Shown: positions 1-5,229, counted from the first letter of the stretch. The stretch: 5,229 bases of DNA from CAYTRP01 sp964625145 (GCA_964625145.1 CAZVAQ010000204.1:1-5229); one strand, 5' to 3'. Numbers and translations: made by a program. The notes: generated by a model not told the origin, from the letters alone.

Positions 1-1
1 C

Positions 2-304
2 ACGACCACGGGCACGCTTTCGGGCACGGTCTACGTCAGCGGCGCGGACAACGAGTACAACGTCCTGGTGAACACGGGCCTGGAAGGCGCCAACGGAACG
101 CTGGGCATCCAATTGCTCCCCAACTTCGTGGACAGCTTCGGCATCGAGTACGACGGCAACAACAGCGAGTCGCCGCTGTACACGATCAATGCCTCCACCG
201 GCGGCGGCGGCGAGTTCGACGGCGACTACAACAATGACGGTTCGGTGAACGTCGCCGACGTGACGGACTTCGCGCAGGACATCGTGGACGGCCTGTTTGA
301 CTGA
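2..304 (+). CDS. C-terminal end of a surface or secreted protein with a dockerin-like Ca-binding tail (5' partial)
   Basis: The frame is open from the left edge to a TGA at 302-304, giving about 100 residues, so the gene starts outside the window. A GTG at 68 is in frame, but the reading is continuous upstream of it and there is no reason to start there. The first ~60 residues (GTLSGTVYVSG ... GTLGIQLLPN ... SPLYTI) alternate polar and hydrophobic residues. They resemble the last strands of Ig-like beta-sandwich modules in bacterial surface proteins that end in a 'YTI' strand. A Ser/Thr/Gly linker (NASTGGGGEF) leads to GDYNNDGSVNVAD, an EF-hand-type loop with D/N/D/S/N/D in coordinating positions, as in type I dockerin repeats. 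After it come only about 14 helical, acidic residues to the stop, so one loop is present instead of the usual two. I infer an exported multidomain protein with a half-dockerin tail; the N-terminal domains and function cannot be seen. A strong terminator follows. Confidence 0.8.
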   Translation, partial: TTTGTLSGTVYVSGADNEYNVLVNTGLEGANGTLGIQLLPNFVDSFGIEYDGNNSESPLYTINASTGGGGEFDGDYNNDGSVNVADVTDFAQDIVDGLFD

Positions 305-330
305 CCGGGTTGCACACAACCAGCAATAAC

Positions 331-370
331 GACCGCCGGGTGAGATGTTCCTCACCCGGCGGTCTTGTTT
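331..370 (+). terminator. Rho-independent terminator after the surface-protein gene
   Basis: A perfect 14-bp stem pairs GACCGCCGGGTGAG (331-344) with CTCACCCGGCGGTC (351-364) around the 6-nt loop ATGTTC, and TTGTTT (365-370) follows on the plus strand. It lies 26 nt after the stop at 304, so it should end the surface-protein transcript before the convergent rel gene. A smaller hairpin, GGTTG-CACA-CAACC (308-321), lies between the stop and this stem. On the minus strand the stem is followed by GTTATTGC, so some termination of transcripts reading through from rel is also possible. Confidence 0.85.
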
Positions 371-381
371 GAGGCACAATA

Positions 382-408
382 GGGACAGCAGGGACGGCAG
401 GGACAACA
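382..408. repeat. Tandem 9-bp repeat, GGGACNNCA x3
   Basis: Three consecutive nonamers, GGGACAGCA (382-390), GGGACGGCA (391-399) and GGGACAACA (400-408), keep GGGAC and CA and vary at two bases. A decayed fourth unit starts with GGGA at 409. The tract lies in the convergent gap between the surface-protein terminator and rel. It is built like the GTGGAC nonamer tract at 4994-5029; aligned together the two give the shared core KGGACR with period 9. It is not in a credible gene. Whether it is a dispersed repeat family needs a genome-wide count. Confidence 0.8.
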
Positions 409-464
409 GGGAGGTTGGGAAGACAGCGATGGCCAATAGAGATTATTAAGTGTCGCTTATATTT

Positions 465-492
465 ATCCTTTATCCTTTATACTTTATCCTTC
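465..492. repeat. Tandem 7-bp repeat, ATCCTTT x4, reaching the rel stop codon
   Basis: Four head-to-tail heptamers are visible: ATCCTTT (465-471), ATCCTTT (472-478), ATACTTT (479-485) and ATCCTTC (486-492). A degenerate AT-rich unit may precede them at 458-464. The last unit overlaps the rel stop codon (TCA at 491-493, TGA on the minus strand) by two bases, so on the transcribed strand the tract begins within the stop codon as GAAGGAT and continues as AAAGTAT, AAAGGAT, AAAGGAT. The AT-rich tract stands out against the GC-rich surroundings. A matching tract sits at the other minus-strand gene end (5180-5200). Confidence 0.85.
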
Positions 493-2686
493 ACCTAAAG
501 CTTCCCACCCTCTCCACCTTGGTCACGCCCTTGACCCGCTTGACGGCGTTGATCACCGATTGCAGCTCGTTCAGGTTCGGGCACTTGGCTTCGAAGCGCA
601 GCACGGCGCTGCCGCGTCCTTCCGCGGAGCGCGATTCGGAGGCGACGATGAAGAACTGGAAGCCGGAGAAGGCCTGGCTGATCTCGCTGAGCAATCCCAG
701 CCGGTCGGTGGCCTCGATGCGGATGTAGACGGTGGTGTTGACGTTTGATTCGTCGAGCAGCCAGTGGGCATGCAGCACGCGGTCGCCTTCGTCCTCCGTG
801 GCGCGCAGGCGCCGCAGGTTGGGGCATTCCTCGTGATGGACGGTCAGGCCACGCCCGCGCGTGATGTAGGCGGCGATGGGATCGCCCTCCATCGGCGAGC
901 AGCAATTGGCGATGCGAATCAGGCCGCGCATGTCCTCGTCCATCCCCTCGATGACGACGCGGTCCTCCTTGCGGACGGGGGGCTTGCGCGCGCGCTTGGC
1001 GGACGGGCGGCGCTTCTTGCTCCACTCCGGGTTCATGCGCGCGATGGCGGCCTGGGCGCTGATGGTGCCAAAGCCGATCTCGGCCAGCAGGTCCTCGATG
1101 GTGCGCAGGCGATAGGGCGACAGCAGCTTTGCCAGGTGCTCGTCCAGCTCGGCCTTGGTGATCTCGATGTTGCGTTCCTTGAACACGCGCGCCAACACGG
1201 CCCGGCCGTCGGAGACCCACTTCTCCATCTCCTTGGACTTGAGCCAGTGCTTGATCTTCTGGCGCGCGCGGCCGGTGACCACCACGTCGAGCCAATCGCG
1301 GCTGGGGTGGCCGGTGTTGCTGGTCTGGATCTCGACGCGGTCGCCGTGGCTGAGCTTGGTGCGCAGGCTGACGATGCGGTTGTTGACGCGCGCGCCCACG
1401 CAGCGATCGCCGATCTTCGTGTGGATCGCGTACGCAAAATCGATGGGCGTGGCTCCGGCCGGCAATTCGATCACATCGCCCAATGGCGTGAAGCACAGCA
1501 CAAGGTCCGCAAAGATGTCCTTCTTCAGCGCGTCGATGAAGCTGTCCGGGTCGCCGACGTCGGTGATCCATTCGGTCAACTGGCGCAGCCAATCAAACCG
1601 CCGGTCGGACCCTTGGTCGATGGGACCGCCCTTGTACTTCCAATGCGCGGCGATGCCGAACTCCGCGACCTGGTGCATCTCGTGGGTGCGGATCTGGATC
1701 TCCGTGTGGACGCCATCCAGGCCCACCACGGTGGTGTGCAGCGATTGATAGCCGTTGTTCTTCGGCGTGCCGATGTAGTCCTTGATGCGGCCGGGAACCG
1801 GTTGCCAGAGCTGGTGCACAAGGCCGAAGATCTCGTAACAATCCGCCATGGAATCGCACAGGATGCGCACGGCGAACAGGTCGTGCACTTCCTCCAGCGT
1901 GATGTCCTGCGACTTCATCTTCAGGAAGATGGACCATGGCTCCTTGATGCGGCCGGTGATTTCCAGCCGCGTGTGCCCCATCTCCGCCAGGTAGTTGCGC
2001 ACTGTGCGGATGGTGCGCTCCAGGAACAGGTCCTGCTCCTCCTTGCGGTCGGCGATTTCCTTGCGGATCGTGCGGTATTGCACGGGATAAAGAAACTTCA
2101 TCGCCAGGTCCTCGAGTTCGCTCTTGATGGAGACGATGCCGAGGCGATTGGCGATGGGGGCGTAGATCTCCAGCGATTCGGTGGCGATGGCCTGGCGGCG
2201 CTCGGGCTTCAGCGGCGCCAGCGTGCGCATGTTGTGCAGGCGGTCGCAGAGCTTGATGATGATCACGCGGATGTCGCGGGCCATCGCCGCGATGATCTTC
2301 CGCAGGTTCTCGATCTGGTGCTCGCGACTGGTGTCGAACTGGATGCGCGATATCTTGGTGACGCCCTCCACCAGTTCGGGGACCGGCGCCGGGAACAACT
2401 CCTCCAGCTCGGCCTCGGTGAGCTCGGTGTCCTCGAGGGCGTCGTGCAGGAGTCCCGCCGCGATGGTGGCGGGATCCATGCGCAGGTCCGCCAGCAGCAT
2501 CGCCACGGCCACGGGGTGGTCGATGTAGGGTTCGCCGGATTTGCGCGACTGGCCGCCGTGCAGCTTGCTCGCCACGATCCACGCCCGCTGCACCAATTCG
2601 CGCGCGTCGGGGGCGCCCGACATCGAATCGAGCAACCGGTCGATGGCGGCGGAGGTGGAATCCTGCTTTACGGCGTCTGATGCCAT
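491..2686 (-). CDS. rel: Bifunctional (p)ppGpp synthetase/hydrolase, RelA/SpoT family
   Basis: This 731-residue protein has the full long-RSH layout. It is a cytosolic enzyme that makes and degrades the alarmone (p)ppGpp in the stringent response. The N-terminal HD hydrolase keeps H57 (YIDHP), H81-D82 and E85-D86 (LLHDALEDT), and D148 with N152 (CDRLHNM). The synthetase keeps D269 (DLFAVR), the nucleotide-binding stretch around NNGYQSLHT (310-318), and E329 in EIQIRT. R300-I-K-D303 is the RxKD form typical of bifunctional Rel/SpoT, not the acidic form of synthetase-only RelA. A TGS domain (about 393-455, FTPLGDVIELPAG) follows, then a helical region, a Lys/Arg-rich linker (about 556-573), a zinc-finger/CC domain (C595, C596, H617, C621) and a C-terminal ACT/RRM domain (about 650-731). 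Length is normal and both catalytic centres look intact. The ATG at 2686 has a weak GAAGAA purine run upstream. Transcription diverges from the GHL10-like gene and converges on the surface-protein gene. Confidence 0.97.
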   Translation of the reverse strand: MASDAVKQDSTSAAIDRLLDSMSGAPDARELVQRAWIVASKLHGGQSRKSGEPYIDHPVAVAMLLADLRMDPATIAAGLLHDALEDTELTEAELEELFPAPVPELVEGVTKISRIQFDTSREHQIENLRKIIAAMARDIRVIIIKLCDRLHNMRTLAPLKPERRQAIATESLEIYAPIANRLGIVSIKSELEDLAMKFLYPVQYRTIRKEIADRKEEQDLFLERTIRTVRNYLAEMGHTRLEITGRIKEPWSIFLKMKSQDITLEEVHDLFAVRILCDSMADCYEIFGLVHQLWQPVPGRIKDYIGTPKNNGYQSLHTTVVGLDGVHTEIQIRTHEMHQVAEFGIAAHWKYKGGPIDQGSDRRFDWLRQLTEWITDVGDPDSFIDALKKDIFADLVLCFTPLGDVIELPAGATPIDFAYAIHTKIGDRCVGARVNNRIVSLRTKLSHGDRVEIQTSNTGHPSRDWLDVVVTGRARQKIKHWLKSKEMEKWVSDGRAVLARVFKERNIEITKAELDEHLAKLLSPYRLRTIEDLLAEIGFGTISAQAAIARMNPEWSKKRRPSAKRARKPPVRKEDRVVIEGMDEDMRGLIRIANCCSPMEGDPIAAYITRGRGLTVHHEECPNLRRLRATEDEGDRVLHAHWLLDESNVNTTVYIRIEATDRLGLLSEISQAFSGFQFFIVASESRSAEGRGSAVLRFEAKCPNLNELQSVINAVKRVKGVTKVERVGSFR

Positions 2687-2927
2687 GGGTCGTTCTTCAG
2701 TTGGGGTGGCGGAAATTTCGCGTTTTGAGTCTGGGTTTGGATGCTGCTGAGATCGGTTTCCCGGCTTGCCTCCGCGGTCCTCGAAGAACGCCGGAGTGGC
2801 TGCCTGAGGCGAGGTTCAAGGTGCGAATCGTTGAGTCTAGGGGGATTGTGTTGCTTTCCGAGTCCACTCCTGTAAAGCCGAATCCGTCCTGTGGACAGAT
2901 TTCTGCCCTTGGAACGGTGCATCTCTC
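2687..2927. other. Divergent intergenic region between rel and the GHL10-like gene
   Basis: This 241-bp gap must hold the promoters of both flanking genes if each has its own. I find no convincing -35/-10 pair on either strand. The best plus-strand candidate is TTGCTT followed 14-16 nt later by TGTAAAGC (near 2850-2880), which is weak. The short open frames that cross it lack start signals and family features. Imperfect inverted CTCCG/CGGAG arms occur around 2770-2796. I see no riboswitch, tRNA or clear operator. Confidence 0.5.
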
Positions 2928-4289
2928 ATGCCGGATTCCATACTGATTTCGCCCCCGGAGACGACCCTGCACCCCGCCCAAACCCGGGCGGCGCAGCTTC
3001 CGCTGAGCCCGAAGGACTCCGCCCGGGCGGTCCGCAATCGCATCACCACCCTGGTCGACCGTGGGTACAACACGCTGCTGGTCCCAGTAATGGCCGATGG
3101 CGATTGGCTGACGATGCCGGCGGGGGACGCGCAACGGGCGGGCTGGCGCGGGCCGGCCGCCGTGGCGCTGGATTTCCTCGCCCAGATCCCCTCGGTGTCC
3201 GTGTGGGTTTATGCCGATCCTTTCCTCGCGGGGCCGCGGGGGTCGGGGCACTTGTCGCCGTTTGCGCGCGAACATCGCTCGTGGTTGATGCGCAATACTC
3301 AGGGGCGGACGCGGCCTCTGGGCATTCGCGGCAACGAGCCGCTGTTCTCGTGGCTGAACCCGGACTATCGCCGGTTCGTGGGTGACCGGCTGCTGGCGCT
3401 GGCGATGGATTTTGCCTTTACCGGTGTGGTGATTGACGGCCGGGGCTATCCGGGCATTTCGCACAATCCCGACCGGTGGTATTGCTGCAGTTTCCAAAGC
3501 CAGCAGCGGGCGGAGAAAATCACCGGCCTGCGGTTCGACGACCTGCTCTCCCGCGGCAGCCAGGAGCAGATCAACATCTGGCGCGCGTGGACGGTGAAGG
3601 AACTGCGGGCGTTCATCCAAAATCTGAAGGCGCGCATGATTCCGTTCCGGGCGGACCTTTGCTGGAAGGCACTGCTCATGTCCGACCCGCGCATCCCGCC
3701 CTACGAATCGCCCTTCATCGGCTGCTTTGCGGAGGGGTTGGTTTCGGAACTGCTCATCGTTTGCGATCCCGGACAATCACCATCCGTGGTCCAATCCGAA
3801 GTGGACCGGTTTCTTCACCAGAAGCGCCTGATCCTGCCAGCCTATGTTTCCGAACAGGGACTGGCGGACCATCGGGAGGACTTTGCCGACCTGCCCGTGC
3901 CGGGGTTCATCGTGCTGGAGCCCGAGAGCCGAAGCACATCGAATCACGGCGAATTGCCCGCCCCGGAAGTGACCACATCCTGGCCGCATGAGTACGCCCT
4001 GGAGGACAACCCGCTGGCGGCGGTGGCCGCGCTGGCAGATTCGATCCATCAGACCCTGGGCGACGACCACAAGGTCGGGCGCTTTTTCCGCCGCTTTGCC
4101 GATTACCTGGTGGCCGACGATCGCACCGCCCAGGACATCGACCACATGCTGCGCAGCGTGCGCGCCATCGAGGAGCGTCAGGCGGCGGGCGAGAGCGAGT
4201 TTGAGGTCGGCGACAACCCCTCCATCCGCCGCGACATTGCCCTGATTCCCCGGCTCCTGACCGGAATGGAAATCCCCGTCCGCGTGTGA
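2928..4289 (+). CDS. GHL10-like TIM-barrel protein, putative glycoside hydrolase-like, no signal peptide
   Basis: The protein has 453 residues. Its first ~330 match the pattern of the GHL10 (glycosylhydrolase-like family 10) alpha/beta barrel. These include an early strand GYNTLLVPV (46-54), a second strand SVWVYADPF (91-99), then SWLNPDYRRFVGDRLL (141-156) leading to GVVIDGRGYPG (166-176). The last corresponds to the family's 'GIHFDxxRYP' strand, with D170 as the likely key acid. A helix with a WRAWTVKELRAFIQNLK pattern (218-234) and the strand FAEGLVSELLIV (267-278) continue the barrel. The last ~100 residues are helical and charged and I do not recognise them. Family members are often exported, but here the N-terminus (MPDSILISPPETT) has neither a signal peptide nor a lipobox, so it is probably cytoplasmic. 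Substrate and activity are unknown. The ATG at 2928 has a modest GGAACGG upstream. A prepilin gene follows 87 bp downstream on the same strand. Confidence 0.75.
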   Translation: MPDSILISPPETTLHPAQTRAAQLPLSPKDSARAVRNRITTLVDRGYNTLLVPVMADGDWLTMPAGDAQRAGWRGPAAVALDFLAQIPSVSVWVYADPFLAGPRGSGHLSPFAREHRSWLMRNTQGRTRPLGIRGNEPLFSWLNPDYRRFVGDRLLALAMDFAFTGVVIDGRGYPGISHNPDRWYCCSFQSQQRAEKITGLRFDDLLSRGSQEQINIWRAWTVKELRAFIQNLKARMIPFRADLCWKALLMSDPRIPPYESPFIGCFAEGLVSELLIVCDPGQSPSVVQSEVDRFLHQKRLILPAYVSEQGLADHREDFADLPVPGFIVLEPESRSTSNHGELPAPEVTTSWPHEYALEDNPLAAVAALADSIHQTLGDDHKVGRFFRRFADYLVADDRTAQDIDHMLRSVRAIEERQAAGESEFEVGDNPSIRRDIALIPRLLTGMEIPVRV

Positions 4290-4305
4290 GTTGCACCGCT
4301 GCAAC
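4290..4305 (+). other. Small tetraloop hairpin directly after the GHL10-like stop
   Basis: GTTGCA (4290-4295) pairs perfectly with TGCAAC (4300-4305) around the loop CCGC. It begins at the base after the TGA. No T-run follows, so it is a poor intrinsic terminator; it could stabilise a transcript 3' end or only weakly reduce read-through into the prepilin gene. A 6-bp stem can also occur by chance. Confidence 0.4.
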
Positions 4306-4313
4306 GATGCCAG

Positions 4314-4343
4314 TTGACGCGTTCCAGTGATTGGACAGATGCT
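4314..4343 (+). promoter_or_regulatory. Weak candidate promoter for the prepilin gene
   Basis: TTGACG (4314-4319) matches the -35 consensus at five of six bases. At 18-bp spacing it is followed by GATGCT (4338-4343), which matches the -10 consensus at only three. The position, 34 bp before the prepilin start, is sensible. The -10 is poor and the phylum's sigma-factor preferences are unknown, so this is a candidate only. Confidence 0.22.
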
Positions 4344-4363
4344 CCTTTCAACCCCCCGAAGGA

Positions 4364-4368
4364 AAGGA
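4364..4368 (+). promoter_or_regulatory. Shine-Dalgarno site that fixes the prepilin start
   Basis: AAGGA lies 8 nt before GTG 4377, inside the purine run GGAAAGGAA. This spacing is ideal for GTG 4377 and gives a short leader. It does not serve the upstream in-frame TTG at 4314. An ATG at 4369 is too close and out of frame, giving an 11-codon frame that stops at 4404. Confidence 0.8.
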
Positions 4369-4376
4369 ATGAAGCC

Positions 4377-4991
4377 GTGCGTGCACGCGTCGGTTTTACG
4401 TTGATTGAGCTGCTGATCGTCGTCGCCATCATCGCGATCCTGGCGGCGATTGCGGTGCCGAACTTTTTGGAGGCGCAGGTGCGGTCAAAGGTTTCGCGCG
4501 TGCAGTCGGACATGCGAACCCTGGCAACGGGGGTGGAAAGTTACCGCGTGGATTACAACAAACTCTTCCCGACGGCCCGCCTGAACGCGGCGCAAAGCCG
4601 CGCTTGGATCTGGGGATACATGACGACGCCGGTGGCCTATGTCACCTCCGTCCCCAGTGATCCCTTCAACGTCGGCGAACAGGATCCGAACAACCGGGTC
4701 GTCACCATCTGGGGGCCGGACTACCTGGACGGCGACATGACAATCAGACACCGGGATGGAACATCTCTGGAGATCGCATCGCAGGAAGCACGCTCCGCCC
4801 AGTTCTTCGCGCCGTATCCCGACTACGCACAGGGCAACCGCATGCTGCGGAGGAACTTCTGGGTCATGATCAGTTGGGGACCAGACCAGAAGTTCGACGT
4901 CACCACGCCCATATTCCCAGGCCCCCTGACACCCTACGACCCGAGCAACGGCACCATCAGCGACGGTGACATCGCGCGGTTCCAGCAATGA
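4377..4991 (+). CDS. Prepilin-like protein with type IV pilin/GspG-type N-terminal methylation motif
   Basis: From GTG 4377 the product has 204 residues. It begins with the six-residue leader MRARVG, then FTLIELL, the class III prepilin motif: cleavage after G6, F as residue +1 and E at +5. A hydrophobic helix follows (about residues 12-28) and then PNFLEAQVRSK, as in GspG-like major pseudopilins. The globular part has DMRTLATGVESYRVDYN and, near the C-terminus, ISWGPDQKFD and YDPSNGTISDGDIARFQ, a pattern I associate with pilin-like proteins from Planctomycetota- and Sumerlaeota-type genomes. The protein should be inserted in the inner membrane, processed by a prepilin peptidase and assembled into a pilus or pseudopilus. 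No peptidase, ATPase or secretin gene is in the window. An upstream in-frame TTG at 4314 would add 21 residues before the leader and has no ribosome site. The GTG start is preferred because of AAGGA at 4364. Confidence 0.92.
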   Translation: MRARVGFTLIELLIVVAIIAILAAIAVPNFLEAQVRSKVSRVQSDMRTLATGVESYRVDYNKLFPTARLNAAQSRAWIWGYMTTPVAYVTSVPSDPFNVGEQDPNNRVVTIWGPDYLDGDMTIRHRDGTSLEIASQEARSAQFFAPYPDYAQGNRMLRRNFWVMISWGPDQKFDVTTPIFPGPLTPYDPSNGTISDGDIARFQQ

Positions 4992-4993
4992 TT

Positions 4994-5029
4994 GTGGACG
5001 AAGTGGACACAGTGGACAAGGTGGACAAA
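4994..5029. repeat. Tandem 9-bp repeat, GTGGACNNN x4
   Basis: Four consecutive nonamers, GTGGACGAA, GTGGACACA, GTGGACAAG and GTGGACAAA, share the invariant hexamer GTGGAC and vary in the last three bases. The tract begins 2 nt after the prepilin TGA (4989-4991). Period 9 keeps reading frame, so it produces misleading VDx or LST/FVH-type peptide repeats in translation. The core GGACR matches the nonamer tract at 382-408. Confidence 0.9.
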
Positions 5030-5040
5030 CTCGGAGAATA

Positions 5041-5077
5041 GAAGAGGGGCGCGGGCAATGATGCTCGCGCCCCCTTC
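5041..5077. terminator. Hairpin after the prepilin gene, probable bidirectional terminator
   Basis: GGGGCGCGGGCA (5046-5057) pairs with TGCTCGCGCCCC (5062-5073) through 12 bp including one G-T, with loop ATGA. GAAG (5041-5044) and CTTC (5074-5077) extend the stem across one bulged A. On the plus strand it is followed by AATTGGG, a poor T-run. On the minus strand TATTCTCC follows, which is slightly better. It probably ends or protects transcripts from one or both convergent genes. Confidence 0.6.
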
Positions 5078-5117
5078 AATTGGGAGTAACTCGGAAACCG
5101 GAGATCTCGGACAGGCT

Positions 5118-5140
5118 GCCAAGCAGGAGCTTGGCGCTCC
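5118..5140. repeat. Two overlapping, mutually exclusive inverted repeats
   Basis: GCCAAGC (5118-5124) and GCTTGGC (5129-5135) form a perfect 7-bp stem with loop AGGA. The second arm also lies within GGAGC-TTGGC-GCTCC (5126-5140), a 5-bp stem with 5-nt loop, so both cannot form at once. No T-run follows. The element sits in a gap full of short repeats and may be a copy of a dispersed palindromic element, which is inference. Confidence 0.5.
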
Positions 5141-5179
5141 ATACGAAGTCAAACCACACCCCAAGTCTGCACGCCCTTT

Positions 5180-5200
5180 ATCCCTGATCCTTCATCCTTC
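5180..5200. repeat. Tandem 7-bp repeat, ATCCTTC x3, reaching a minus-strand stop codon
   Basis: The units are ATCCCTG (5180-5186), ATCCTTC (5187-5193) and ATCCTTC (5194-5200). The final C is also the first base of CTA (5200-5202), the stop codon TAG of the minus-strand gene. Read on that strand, the tract starts in the stop as GAAGGAT, GAAGGAT, then CAGGGAT. This is the same arrangement as at the end of rel (465-492). Confidence 0.75.
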
Positions 5201-5229
5201 TACTTGACTGTCTTTCGCAGCTTCGCCGG
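5200..5229 (-). CDS. Last nine codons of an unidentified minus-strand gene (5' partial)
   Basis: Read on the minus strand from the right edge, one frame gives PAKLRKTVK and then TAG at 5202-5200. The basic C-terminus is ordinary for a protein end. Support comes from context: the stop lies directly at a heptamer tract, as rel's does, and it closes a convergent gap containing a terminator-like hairpin. Thirty bases cannot identify a product, and the frame could be chance. Confidence 0.45.
   Translation of the reverse strand, partial: PAKLRKTVK

Noticed and set aside
68..304. Independent 78-residue gene starting at GTG 68
   Set aside because: The frame is open to the left edge with the same beta-sandwich style sequence and no ribosome site before 68, so it is the tail of a longer gene.
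382..412. CRISPR array
   Set aside because: Units are 9 bp and head-to-tail without spacers, and no cas gene is present.
495..2582. Two long same-strand frames (365 and 329 codons) overlapping rel
   Set aside because: Arg/His/Ala/Pro-rich out-of-frame translations of the rel coding sequence with no recognisable domain.
764..2680. 638-codon open frame on the plus strand opposite rel
   Set aside because: It lies wholly antisense to an unmistakable RelA/SpoT gene. The translation is low-complexity, rich in Ala, Asp, Leu and Val, and has no family motifs. Long antisense frames are expected opposite GC-rich genes.
2697..3776. 359-codon minus-strand frame opposite the GHL10-like gene
   Set aside because: Arg/Pro-rich composition with no motifs, while the plus strand carries recognisable barrel motifs. 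It would also fill the divergent gap implausibly.
4290..4345. Sigma-54 promoter before the prepilin gene
   Set aside because: TTGGACAGATGC has GG and GC elements, but only 6 bases apart instead of the required 10.
4992..5207. 71-codon plus-strand frame after the prepilin gene, and overlapping minus-strand frames of 61 and 76 codons
   Set aside because: These are translations of the nonamer repeats, hairpin and palindromes. The repeat period of 9 keeps frames open artificially.

Overview
The window comes from a GC-rich bacterial genome. It holds two complete, well recognised genes: a bifunctional (p)ppGpp synthetase/hydrolase on the minus strand and a prepilin-like protein on the plus strand. 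A third complete gene encodes a protein resembling the GHL10 glycosidase-like TIM-barrel family. Each edge cuts a gene: the C-terminal end of a surface or secreted protein on the left, and the last nine codons of an unidentified minus-strand gene on the right. The mix of a dockerin-like Ca-binding tail, a GspG-like prepilin with the SWGPDQKFD / YDPxNGT ending, and a GHL10-like protein suggests an environmental member of Planctomycetota, Sumerlaeota, Hydrogenedentota or a relative. That placement is inference from protein style only.

Layout: 2-304 (+) is the end of the surface protein, followed by a strong hairpin terminator (331-370). 305-490 is a convergent intergenic gap with a 9-bp tandem repeat and a 7-bp tandem repeat. 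491-2686 (-) is rel. 2687-2927 is a divergent gap in which I can assign no firm promoter. 2928-4289 (+) is the GHL10-like protein. 4290-4376 is a short gap with a small hairpin, a weak promoter candidate and a clear ribosome binding site. 4377-4991 (+) is the prepilin. 4992-5199 is a second convergent gap with a 9-bp repeat, a hairpin, overlapping inverted repeats and a 7-bp repeat. 5200-5229 (-) is the end of the next gene.

The genes do not form an obvious pathway: rel is a housekeeping stringent-response gene, and the others look like independent transcription units or, for the GHL10-like gene and the prepilin, a loose co-directional pair.

The most unusual feature is in the non-coding DNA. 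Both convergent gaps contain the same two kinds of short tandem repeat: a nonamer built on KGGACR, and a heptamer (ATCCTTY on the plus strand, RAAGGAT on the minus strand). In both gaps the last heptamer overlaps the stop codon of the minus-strand gene. I see no CRISPR array, tRNA, rRNA, transposase or defence system.
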